NCBI GenBank assembly: GCA_002402125.1
Contig: NVVG01000292.1
Span: forward strand, 1-6,121
Origin: Moraxellaceae bacterium
GTDB taxonomy: Bacteria > Pseudomonadota > Gammaproteobacteria > Pseudomonadales > Ketobacteraceae
Length of the DNA stretch: 6,121 nucleotides
Reading direction: 5' to 3'
Part shown: positions 1 to 4,701 of the stretch, piece by piece
Layout of the letters: each line of letters starts with the position of its first letter
Numbering within the stretch: position 1 is the first letter of the stretch
Position numbers and translations under genes: made by a program
Notes under the pieces: generated by a model
What the model was told of the DNA's origin: nothing
Databases searched by the model: none
Seen by the model: the letters and a program-made list of their open reading frames with translations, nothing else

Positions 1-88
1 CAGGCGCAACACTCGATACGGGTGGTTGGTTAAACCTTTCCCGACAGGGACTTGCACCCTGCAAGATGCATCAAGATTAAACTTGACG
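1..88 (-). other. Start of a further cassette, cut by the window edge
   Basis: This is the first part of the next cassette, after the attC core at 89-95. No minus-strand gene can be supported in the 88 bases. The stretch is rich in small hairpins: CTTGCA-CCC-TGCAAG (51-65), overlapping CAGGG-7 nt-CCCTG (45-61), and TCAAG-6 nt-CTTGA (71-86). On the plus strand a frame is open from the edge (2-94) and its TAA falls in the attC core. It would encode a short tail containing PTGTCTLQDA. Whether this is a coding tail, a structured RNA or neither cannot be decided from the window. Confidence 0.4.
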
Positions 89-201
89 CTCTAACGCCCG
101 CTGATAACAGGATTTAAAACGTATGGCAATTGTATGATAAAAGCGAAGCGCATCATACAATTGCCATACGTTTTAAATTCGTGTTGATCCGTTAGTTAGA
201 G
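89..201 (-). other. attC: attC recombination site 1 (113 bp)
   Basis: The outer cores are CTCTAAC (89-95) and GTTAGAG (195-201). The arms 111-138 and 152-180 pair over 28 bp around a 13-nt loop, an unusually long and near-perfect stem. The right arm carries one extra T (178 or 179), and the next block, GATAACA against TGTTGAT, leaves an extra G at 186. Both unpaired bases are on the plus strand, the pattern expected of the recombining bottom strand. This orients the site with the minus-strand genes. It closes the cassette of the lipoprotein gene. Confidence 0.92.
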
Positions 202-285
202 GCTAGTGCGACCTTATTGATACGGGACGCGCCCCTAGTAATTGATACTAGTAATATCCTAATTCTTAGCCCCTAGATAACTATA
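202..285. other. Spacer between lipoprotein gene and attC 1
   Basis: This 84-base, AT-rich stretch lies between the stop codon of the lipoprotein gene and attC 1. It contains the motif GCCCCTAG or CGCCCCTAG twice (near 231 and 269) and the inverted pair ACTAGTAAT/ATTGATACTAGT. No gene, clear terminator or promoter is seen. Confidence 0.4.
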
Positions 286-858
286 TTAATTGCAGGCAAT
301 GCTATCAATATAATAGTAGTCGCTAGCTTCTCCAATCCAATTCTGAGCCAATTTTAATCCGCTAATTTTACCAAAAGGTGTTCTTTCACCCTTATTGCTA
401 ATTTCATACATGGCTTTATCATCAATTCTTCCAGTACCAAAGCCCATCGTATTTCTTTCAAGAGACATTTCGTAGCTAGACATTGCCTCGGTATTAAATT
501 TAAAACCCAAATAATATGTCTCATTAAACATACTATTTGTCAGTAATACATATATATTGGCGTTACTTGGAATCTCAACTGTAGATTCCCAGTTTTCCTT
601 AGTTAATTTCTGTGTATGTAGATATCCAGTCGTATTTTTTTTGAAATCAGGGCAACCAGATTGATCACTATAAAAGGAAAGCTCAATTTTCTTATTAATC
701 AGGAATGGAACGTGCACAGAATCTCGGATCGCACGCGAAGATATTTTCAAATTTGTTTTATCAATGGTGCTATCGATTTTTGTCGTATACACCTGATTCG
801 ACGCACACCCAGAAACAAACAATACGCTAACCAAAACACCCAATATATTTTTCACCAT
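286..858 (-). CDS. Putative outer-membrane lipoprotein, cassette-encoded, unknown function
   Basis: I do not recognise the family. The N-terminus is a typical lipoprotein signal: charged MVKN, a hydrophobic stretch at residues 5-15, then the lipobox VSGC with the lipidated cysteine at residue 18. Ala follows at +2, so outer-membrane sorting is expected. The mature part is mostly polar with beta-like alternation, plus two further cysteines (69 and 189), the last just before the C-terminus, which could form a disulfide. An AGGAG sequence ends only two bases before the ATG but five bases before a GTG at codon 2, so translation may start at that GTG. The gene is alone in its cassette and is followed by attC 1. 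It has no visible promoter, so expression probably depends on read-through. Lipoprotein call firm, function unknown. Confidence 0.85.
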   Translation of the reverse strand: MVKNILGVLVSVLFVSGCASNQVYTTKIDSTIDKTNLKISSRAIRDSVHVPFLINKKIELSFYSDQSGCPDFKKNTTGYLHTQKLTKENWESTVEIPSNANIYVLLTNSMFNETYYLGFKFNTEAMSSYEMSLERNTMGFGTGRIDDKAMYEISNKGERTPFGKISGLKLAQNWIGEASDYYYIDSIACN

Positions 859-901
859 ATCTCCTGTAGATATTATTTATTTTTTTGTGAATAAGAGAAA
901 C

Positions 902-1011
902 CAATAACGCTGTGATAACACGATTGAAAAAGTGGGGTGACTTTGTGATACAAGCGCAGCGATCACAAAGTCACCCCAGTTTTTCAATTCGTGTTGATTG
1001 CCTCGTTAAAG
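902..1011 (-). other. attC: attC recombination site 2 (110 bp)
   Basis: The outer cores are degenerate: CAATAAC (902-908) and GTTAAAG (1005-1011). The arms 921-949 and 962-991 pair over nearly 29 bp with one mismatch around a 12-nt loop. The right arm has an extra T (988 or 989), and GATAACAC against GTGTTGAT leaves an extra G at 996, exactly as in attC 1. The site closes the two-gene cassette at 1081-1504. Confidence 0.9.
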
Positions 1012-1080
1012 GACGAAGCACTATGGATTTTGGCACGGTAGGTGCCTTTACCTAAATACTGTATACGTAACCTAATATAG
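1012..1080. other. Spacer with small hairpin between the 65-aa gene and attC 2
   Basis: This 69-base spacer contains GGCAC-GGTAG-GTGCC (1032-1046), which could form a 5-bp hairpin. On the minus strand it is followed by AAAA rather than a T run, so it does not look like an intrinsic terminator for the cassette genes. Nothing else is evident. Confidence 0.35.
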
Positions 1081-1278
1081 TCATACATCTGCAACGCTGA
1101 TATTTTGAATTCTTGCTTCATATTCCCAAAATTCATCAAGTTTTCGGGAATCCTGAAGCATTGAGTCTAGGTAGTCCATCGCATTATCTGAGGCAATCAG
1201 ATACGCCTCATTATTATCTTTGGCATCTACTTCGCACTCAAATTCGAATGATACGTTTATTTTGACCTTTTTCATCAT
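1081..1278 (-). CDS. Small acidic protein, 65 aa, unknown function
   Basis: I do not recognise a named family. The protein opens with a positively charged MMKKVK segment and an alternating strand (residues 4-16). Then comes EVDAKDNNEAYLIAS, which resembles the strand-turn-helix pattern common in small single-domain proteins, and an acidic helix at about 30-50. There is no signal peptide or membrane segment, so it is probably cytoplasmic. Two adjacent ATG codons occur at the start (1278 and 1275), and only a weak GGAT precedes them. It lies 25 bp downstream of the 66-aa membrane protein gene with no attC between, so the two form one cassette and probably one transcript. Weak initiation signals suggest translational coupling to the upstream gene. 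The pair could be a small membrane-toxin/partner unit, but nothing in the sequence proves it. Confidence 0.75.
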   Translation of the reverse strand: MMKKVKINVSFEFECEVDAKDNNEAYLIASDNAMDYLDSMLQDSRKLDEFWEYEARIQNISVADV

Positions 1279-1303
1279 TTATCCATATGCATAAAGGCAA
1301 TAA

Positions 1304-1504
1304 TCACTGATTTCTACGATTATCAACCTTGAAAGATATCCAAACGAGGATGGAGGCAAGAAAAATCATAATCATGACGACTATTGGTTTTTCAGGCCGA
1401 ACGATTATTGCCAGGTAGAGAACAACAATCATGAACGTCAGCATTCCAATTATAGCAGTTAGACATCCTTTCCCAGTTTTAAAGACTCCGTATTTTTTAT
1501 CCAT
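1304..1504 (-). CDS. Small two-pass membrane protein, 66 aa
   Basis: The protein has two hydrophobic segments, roughly residues 14-34 and 40-58, joined by a short RPEKP turn. The N-terminus is basic (MDKKYGVFKTGKG) and so is the C-terminus (FKVDNRRNQ), which predicts both ends in the cytoplasm and a short periplasmic loop. I do not recognise a family. It is the first gene of its cassette: the GTT core of attC 3 lies about 20 bases upstream of the ATG, and no strong ribosome site is visible. The leader ATATCTACA followed by GATATGG or GAATATGG is shared with the lipoprotein gene of the next cassette. Small two-pass proteins are typical of integron cassettes and of some toxin or immunity systems. 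That role is speculative here. Confidence 0.75.
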   Translation of the reverse strand: MDKKYGVFKTGKGCLTAIIGMLTFMIVVLYLAIIVRPEKPIVVMIMIFLASILVWISFKVDNRRNQ

Positions 1505-1519
1505 ATTCTATGTAGATAT

Positions 1520-1640
1520 TTTTAACGCCCATGATCACCCGATTGTAATACTTGGGTGAATTTATGCAAGAATGTAGCGGTAGCGCAATGGGCATAAAGG
1601 CGCACGAGTATTACAATTCGGGTGCATCTGCTTGTTAGAG
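1520..1640 (-). other. attC: attC recombination site 3 (121 bp)
   Basis: The outer cores are TTTTAAC (1520-1526) and GTTAGAG (1634-1640). The stem ATCACCCGATTGTAATACT (1534-1552) pairs with the right arm (about 1607-1627). An extra T (1617 or 1618) and an extra C at 1625 stay unpaired, in the same places as the extra T and G of attC 1 and 2. A second paired block, TTTATGC (1561-1567) with GCATAAA (1592-1598), follows an imperfect segment. The variable terminal structure is about 24 nt. The site closes cassette D. Confidence 0.88.
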
Positions 1641-1704
1641 GGGCAGAGCGCAAACCCTGATTCCGTCAAAGCGTAGCTAAATCATTGCTTGTTTGAATGC
1701 GTCA
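1641..1704. other. Spacer between HEPN-like gene and attC 3
   Basis: This 64-base spacer resembles the sequence 3340-3376 inside attC 5. Both carry a GAGGnGCA start, then CCTGAT with a nearby TCCGT, then AAA and CG. That suggests two cassette ends of common origin. No gene, terminator or promoter is visible. Confidence 0.4.
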
Positions 1705-2211
1705 TTAGATTTTGACAGCTTTACCTAGCTTCATCAATTTATCAGCTTTTTCCGTAGAACATTCCTCTCTGCCAGCTAACTTTTCCAACAATAGAGATAT
1801 TGCGGCTAAATGCCTATGCGCGACATCCATTTGTTTTGATATATCACTTAACTCCTTACGCATTTCAATTTGTCCTGTTTCATCGAAAATCGCAAAGTTA
1901 TGTGTTTTAAAAAAACCATGGACAAGGTAATTACGCTTGCGCAAAGCTTCAGATATTACTTCCTCATAAGATGGGTCAAATTCAACAATGTTTCTTATTT
2001 TACGAAGCAGGTTACCTAAAGTCTTACGATCAACTTCATCAACTAACTTTTTGTATACTACTTTATCTTCCGAAGAAATTGTTTTGGGGTCAACAAACAT
2101 ACTAACAAATGATAATACAACATTACCTGCTTCGATCTCTAATACTTGAGCTTTCTCTGCGGCCATACCAAAATCAGCATAGAGTTCGTGTAAGTTTTTA
2201 GATTTATTCAT
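1705..2211 (-). CDS. HEPN-like protein with RNxxxH motif, possible ribonuclease, 168 aa
   Basis: The protein looks all-helical and soluble. The key motif is R93-N94-Y-L-V-H98, within ALRKRNYLVHGFF. This matches the RNxxxH (Rx4H) signature of HEPN-domain proteins, in which Arg and His form the active site of metal-independent ribonucleases in many toxins and phage-defence proteins. Upstream helices span about 8-40 and 47-76, and a long amphipathic helix follows at about 115-148. The motif sits at the end of a central helix, as expected. The ATG lies only a few bases after GTTAGGT (2218-2224), a perfect attC-type core. The 153-aa membrane protein gene lies 56 bp upstream without an intact attC, so both may travel as one unit. 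The HEPN assignment is by motif only; enzymatic activity and a defence role are inference. Confidence 0.8.
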   Translation of the reverse strand: MNKSKNLHELYADFGMAAEKAQVLEIEAGNVVLSFVSMFVDPKTISSEDKVVYKKLVDEVDRKTLGNLLRKIRNIVEFDPSYEEVISEALRKRNYLVHGFFKTHNFAIFDETGQIEMRKELSDISKQMDVAHRHLAAISLLLEKLAGREECSTEKADKLMKLGKAVKI

Positions 2212-2217
2212 ATGAGA

Positions 2218-2264
2218 ACCTAACAGCCTAGTAGGAAAAATACTTTGTCAATGCTTCACTTAAC
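2218..2264 (-). other. Relic cassette boundary: two attC-type cores without a palindrome
   Basis: ACCTAAC (2218-2224) and ACTTAACGC (2258-2266) both match the left core of attC sites here, and both fit the consensus on the minus strand (GTTAGGT, GTTAAGT). No partnering GTT core or stem is present between either of them and the upstream gene. The stop codon of the 153-aa gene (2268-2270) lies directly against the second core. The simplest reading is that the palindromic part of an attC has been deleted, fusing two cassettes and possibly trimming the upstream gene. Confidence 0.55.
2225..2251 (-). promoter_or_regulatory. Weak promoter candidate upstream of HEPN-like gene
   Basis: On the minus strand a perfect TTGACA (2251-2246) is followed after 15 bases by TAGGCT (2230-2225). 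The -35 hexamer is good, but the -10 is poor and the spacer short, so the site may be chance. If real, it would let the HEPN-like gene be transcribed without the array promoter. Confidence 0.2.
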
Positions 2265-2267
2265 GCT

Positions 2268-2729
2268 CTATCCAGCGCCAACTATACACATCATCGAACC
2301 GACACCTAATACAAACAAAGATAGCTGACCTGAAAAAGTAACAAATTCAGGATGCTCATTTACCTTTTCTAATTCTCTCTTTGCATTACTTAATGCCTCG
2401 TAATTTTTCTTTCCTGGAATGCCTAAATCAATGTTTAGCTGCCTTTCCTGAGCCTTTAGTATATCAATGGTTGTAGTGGTACGTTTAATTTCACTTTCTG
2501 CTAAGGTCCTATTTTGATGAACTTTTTCCGACCATGTAAATCCAATACCTGCTAGAACCGCTGAAGTAAATATCACCATCATTCCATACTGAGTTAAAAA
2601 TAATTTTGTATTATCATCAATTTCATCGAAAGTAGTAGTCATACCATAAAATATTACACCATAACTTATGAGTGTTCCGATAGTGACAATTAGTTGTTTT
2701 TTCTTAGTTGGAAGATTGTTATAGCTCAT
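2268..2729 (-). CDS. Membrane protein with three predicted transmembrane segments, 153 aa
   Basis: I do not recognise a family. Hydrophobic segments lie at about residues 12-34 and 44-66, followed by a polar, charged helical region (about 70-125, with a KRELEKVNEHPE stretch) that could form a coiled coil. A third segment at about 133-152 ends at the stop codon. The start is clear: AAAGGGAA lies eight bases before the ATG, and the attC 4 core is about 30 bases upstream. The stop directly abuts a core-like relic at 2258-2264, so the C-terminus may have been shortened when the attC was lost. It precedes the HEPN-like gene by 56 bp on the same strand. A membrane sensor or anchor working with a cytoplasmic nuclease is conceivable but unproven. 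Confidence 0.8.
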   Translation of the reverse strand: MSYNNLPTKKKQLIVTIGTLISYGVIFYGMTTTFDEIDDNTKLFLTQYGMMVIFTSAVLAGIGFTWSEKVHQNRTLAESEIKRTTTTIDILKAQERQLNIDLGIPGKKNYEALSNAKRELEKVNEHPEFVTFSGQLSLFVLGVGSMMCIVGAG

Positions 2730-2758
2730 ACAAATTCCCTTTAGTTTTTGGTTTCAAT

Positions 2759-2830
2759 TTCTAACGTTCACAGCACGGGCGAGTGAAACGAGTCCAGCCC
2801 GCAGGGCGAATGTGCCTGTGCTTGTTAGAC
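2759..2830 (-). other. attC: attC recombination site 4 (72 bp)
   Basis: The outer cores are TTCTAAC (2759-2765) and GTTAGAC (2824-2830); the latter fits the GTTRRRY consensus. CACAGCAC (about 2769-2776) pairs with GTGCCTGTG (2812-2820), leaving an extra C unpaired on the right arm. An inner CGGGC/GCCCG pair closes a loop of about 16 nt. The site is short and GC-richer than attC 1-3, so it comes from a different attC lineage. It closes the cassette of the 138-aa gene. Confidence 0.88.
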
Positions 2831-2846
2831 CGATAGTTGACGACCT

Positions 2847-3263
2847 CTACCTAATAGAAACAGCTATTTTACCGCCAGAAAATGAAAATGTGGAAATTTC
2901 TCTTCCCTCATGTCCTATTTCTATGAATGAGCCCTCTTTAACTAGATGAGCGATTGGAGTGTAGAAACCAATTATAGAGTCAGTTGGGTCACTGTCCATA
3001 TCGCCCCCTTTTTTAAAACCTTTAGCATTACCTTTACTATCAGAGAGAACATCATTTACGCCGAACCACCCTGCTAGTTGAGCCGCATTTTCAAAGGTTT
3101 GTGAATCCCTAAATTGCTTGTAGAAGGTTTCGTCATCATCTACACCTGCCTTTTTGTATATTTCGAAGCTTGTAAAGGTTGACTTTAAAATATCAAACGC
3201 TAATTCTTTATTTTCTTTGGAAATATAAAATTTCGACTTTTTCAATCTGTATGCAACGCCCAT
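2847..3263 (-). CDS. Cassette-encoded soluble protein, 138 aa, unknown function
   Basis: I do not recognise a family. The protein has no signal peptide, membrane segment or cysteine, so a cytoplasmic location is likely. It starts with a basic segment (MGVAYRLKKSKFYISKENKE). A helical N-terminal half follows, including AFDILKSTF and an acidic DDDETFYKQF stretch at about 42-51. Then comes a Gly/Asp-rich section (about 74-96), and the end looks beta-rich (SFIEIGHEGREISTFSFSGG). AAAGAGAAA lies roughly 9 bases before the ATG and serves as the ribosome site. The gene is alone in its cassette, between the attC 5 core and attC 4. No promoter is visible. Small, unrecognised, single-gene cassettes of this kind are usual in chromosomal integrons, and no role can be assigned. 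Confidence 0.82.
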   Translation of the reverse strand: MGVAYRLKKSKFYISKENKELAFDILKSTFTSFEIYKKAGVDDDETFYKQFRDSQTFENAAQLAGWFGVNDVLSDSKGNAKGFKKGGDMDSDPTDSIIGFYTPIAHLVKEGSFIEIGHEGREISTFSFSGGKIAVSIR

Positions 3264-3293
3264 AATTTAGTTTCTCTTTGTGTTGTAATCGTG

Positions 3294-3410
3294 GACTAAC
3301 GCCACTGTTAACCATTCCACGTTCATCGCCTCGTTAGAGGAGCAAGGTGAAGAACCTGATGTCCGTTAAAACGAGGAAAGTTATGGCGATTTCTCGCAAA
3401 CTTGTTAGAT
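3294..3410 (-). other. attC: attC recombination site 5, compound or rearranged (117 bp)
   Basis: The left core is GACTAAC (3294-3300) and the right core is GTTAGAT (3404-3410), seven bases from the stop of the 77-aa gene. A third core, GTTAGAG, sits inside (3333-3339). The 46 bp from 3294 to 3339 resemble attC 2 with its central stem removed: TAACGCCACTGTTAAC on the left and CGTTCATCGCCTCGTTAG on the right. Alternatively, the whole 117 bp folds through CCTCGTT (3329-3335) with AACGAGG (3370-3376), next to ATCG (3325-3328) with CGAT (3387-3390). A cassette boundary here is clear; the exact attC limits are not. Confidence 0.7.
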
Positions 3411-3417
3411 GTTTTTG

Positions 3418-3651
3418 TCATCTTGAGGCCCTAAAAGTAATCGTTTTAAATTCATCTGCCGAGTTCTCTACATGATCATACTCAACGTACATCATATTAC
3501 TCTCTGCCCATTGCTCAATTGCAGATTTCACATCAGAAATTCGAAGCTTAACTAAGAAAGACTCAACCTCCTTCCAAGGCACGCTACACTGGCCACTTTG
3601 CCGTGTTTCTGATAACACTTTTTTTAGTAATCCGAATGTCTGTATATTCAT
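3418..3651 (-). CDS. Small protein, 77 aa, possibly winged-helix
   Basis: I do not recognise a named family. Helices are likely at about residues 4-17, 25-35 and 38-52. A strand-turn-strand pair follows (MMYVEYD and KTITFRAS), an order compatible with a small winged helix-turn-helix. There is no membrane segment or signal peptide. The ATG at 3651 is preferred over an in-frame start at 3675, because 3675 lies inside the attC 6 palindrome. Just upstream of 3651, the core reads GTTAGAAG on the minus strand, so the attC core itself supplies a ribosome-site-like AGAAG at good spacing. The gene is alone in its cassette between attC 6 and attC 5. A DNA-binding or antitoxin-like role is only a guess from the predicted fold. 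Confidence 0.75.
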   Translation of the reverse strand: MNIQTFGLLKKVLSETRQSGQCSVPWKEVESFLVKLRISDVKSAIEQWAESNMMYVEYDHVENSADEFKTITFRASR

Positions 3652-3657
3652 AATGAC

Positions 3658-3733
3658 TTCTAACGTTGGCAGCAAGTGCTGCGTTGTGGCGAAGCCACGC
3701 TTTTAGCAATCACGTTGCCTGCCCTTGTTAGCT
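3658..3733 (-). other. attC: attC recombination site 6 (76 bp)
   Basis: The outer cores are TTCTAAC (3658-3664) and GTTAGCT (3727-3733). GGCAGCAAGTG (3668-3678) pairs with CACGTTGCCTGCC (3711-3723), leaving a G (3714) and a C (3718 or 3719) unpaired on the right arm, the usual attC asymmetry. An inner hairpin GTGGC-GAA-GCCAC (3686-3698) forms the variable end. The site closes the cassette of the 163-aa exported protein. Confidence 0.9.
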
Positions 3734-3839
3734 GTGGCCACGCTGCACCTCAGCCGAATTACCATCTGAACCTACAGCCGCCTCAACGTATGCTCGAACG
3801 GCAGGTTAATATATACGATTTATACCGGCATAGAGCTAA
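3734..3839. other. Spacer between exported-protein gene and attC 6
   Basis: These 106 bases lie between the stop codon of the 163-aa gene and attC 6. No gene, terminator or repeat is seen. A plus-strand open frame across it also covers the attC and the end of the gene, and is regarded as a shadow. Confidence 0.4.
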
Positions 3840-4331
3840 TCATTCAGTAGAGCCCTCAAATCCAGGAGGCACGCAACCTGACACCACCTTTGAACCCTCG
3901 TGCTTACGGCGGCATTCTTCTATGTAGTCTCCCGCACTTATATATGATTTTTCCTTTTTGACGAAATCACCAGCTATATCATAATAAACCATGCAAATAT
4001 GCCCCTTCTCCCTCGAGTACCAGGCAAAGTGCTTTATATACTCTTCGCTATCCTTGGCGCGAACTTTATGCCAATACGTAATTTTTACTTCTCCTCCAGG
4101 ACTGGTTCTTTTAAGATAGGTAACGTCTTCACCAATCGCTTCTGTCATAACTCTCGTAAACGGTGTTTCCGGAGAGGCATCACATTTTTCAAGTATGTAT
4201 TGTGAATCTGAGTCCCAGTTTATTGTTTCTGAAACTCCTACCAGCGGCAAAAACATGCTGATGAATAGAAAAAACATATAAATGATCGCTTTACTGGGAG
4301 CTCTTATCGTTTTTATTTGAAACAAATCCAT
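3840..4331 (-). CDS. Exported or membrane-anchored four-cysteine protein, 163 aa
   Basis: I do not recognise a family. After a basic N-terminus (IKTIRAPSK) there is one hydrophobic segment at about residues 15-33, ending in VGVSETINW. That fits a signal peptide, possibly cleaved after Ser34, or a single N-terminal anchor. The rest is polar and carries four cysteines (50, 113, 140 and 153), consistent with two disulfides in the periplasm. The end, SGCVPPGFEG, is Pro/Gly rich. GGGAA lies about six bases before the ATG. A core-like GTTAAAT (4354-4348) stands 16 bases upstream, so this is the first visible cassette of the array and attC 6 is its 3' end. Export is well supported; the role is unknown. 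Confidence 0.82.
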   Translation of the reverse strand: MDLFQIKTIRAPSKAIIYMFFLFISMFLPLVGVSETINWDSDSQYILEKCDASPETPFTRVMTEAIGEDVTYLKRTSPGGEVKITYWHKVRAKDSEEYIKHFAWYSREKGHICMVYYDIAGDFVKKEKSYISAGDYIEECRRKHEGSKVVSGCVPPGFEGSTE

Positions 4332-4671
4332 GATATTCCCAATTTTAATTTAACAGCTTAATATAGCGCCGCGTCGACATTTTCGCCTGCGACATATCCA
4401 ATTTTCAAGGATCTAACTATCGACCCTTTTTATCATTAAATCAATACGTTAGATCGCCACACACCAAAGCCTATTTGTTAAAATGTCGTTCGATCTACAT
4501 ATCCACATATATTTCAATTCACAAGATAGTGTTTATTCCCAGTTATATCAGTCACTTATGATTGCAGCCTCGTACCATGTAAAAATATGACGCCGCTCAC
4601 ACAAAACTACGTTCGAATTTCAATCAAACTACTGCCTGTTTCTTTGGCGCTGGTAGAAATAGGTTCAAAAT
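4332..4671. other. Gene-free stretch between first cassette and IS66 relic
   Basis: This holds the first cassette junction, ATTTAAC at 4348-4354 (GTTAAAT on the minus strand), next to TTAAGCTGTTAA, which could be a simple integrase-binding site. It also contains an inverted pair of cores at 4410-4455. A 35-codon plus-strand frame (4483-4590) is open, but without a ribosome site or recognisable similarity. No integrase gene or obvious array promoter is seen. The stretch could be a decayed attI region or a degraded cassette. Confidence 0.45.
4410..4455. repeat. Inverted repeat of attC-type cores (46 bp)
   Basis: GATCTAAC (4410-4417) and GTTAGATC (4448-4455) are perfect complements separated by 30 AT-rich bases. 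Both contain consensus cores (RYYYAAC and GTTRRRY) in the same outward order as the true attC sites. The interval is shorter than usual attC sites and lacks a clear inner stem, so it is at best a minimal or decayed attC. Confidence 0.4.
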
Positions 4672-4701
4672 TACGCCCCTAGTTCACGAGGCATAATCGC
4701 A

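Larger units (their letters stand above)
1..4354 (-). mobile_element. Integron gene-cassette array (at least six complete cassettes plus one partial)
   Basis: Eight genes, all on the minus strand, are separated by six attC-type palindromes, with one or two genes per attC. Each gene begins shortly after a GTT core and is followed by the next attC, which is the standard cassette layout. In minus-strand reading order the cassette edges are near 4354, 3664, 3300, 2765, 1526, 908 and 95. The array continues past position 1. No integrase gene or resistance gene is present. The attC sites differ in length and sequence, unlike the uniform repeats of Vibrio cholerae, so an environmental gammaproteobacterial chromosomal integron is the best reading. 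Cassette status is seen directly in the sequence; the host is inferred. Confidence 0.9.

Noticed and set aside
45..61. tRNA T-arm-like hairpin (5-bp stem, 7-nt loop)
   Set aside because: No acceptor stem, anticodon arm or TTC in the loop, so it is not a tRNA.
1..88. Group II intron inserted at an attC
   Set aside because: Some short motifs recall intron RNA, but no intron end, domain V or reverse transcriptase is visible in 88 bases. The position relative to the attC core also does not fit the usual insertion point.
661..894. Plus-strand open frame opposite the lipoprotein gene
   Set aside because: It overlaps a well-supported minus-strand gene with a lipobox, has no ribosome site, and its product looks like random low-complexity sequence.
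1032..1046. Intrinsic terminator after the 65-aa gene
   Set aside because: A five-pair stem without a T run in the gene's direction is too weak.
1712..1930. Plus-strand open frame opposite the HEPN-like gene
   Set aside because: Fully antisense to a gene with a recognisable motif and proper cassette context.
89..3733. CRISPR array
   Set aside because: The palindromic elements differ in sequence and length and are separated by genes; they are attC sites, not short direct repeats with uniform spacers.
3676..3927. Plus-strand open frame starting in attC 6
   Set aside because: It covers the attC palindrome and the antisense end of the exported-protein gene. It runs against the cassette direction and shows no recognisable features.
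3999..4205. Plus-strand open frame opposite the exported-protein gene
   Set aside because: Antisense shadow without ribosome site or recognisable product.
4483..4590. 35-codon plus-strand frame (begins MSFDLHIHIYF)
   Set aside because: No ribosome site, no similarity I recognise, and it is too short to separate from chance. It does not resemble an integrase start.
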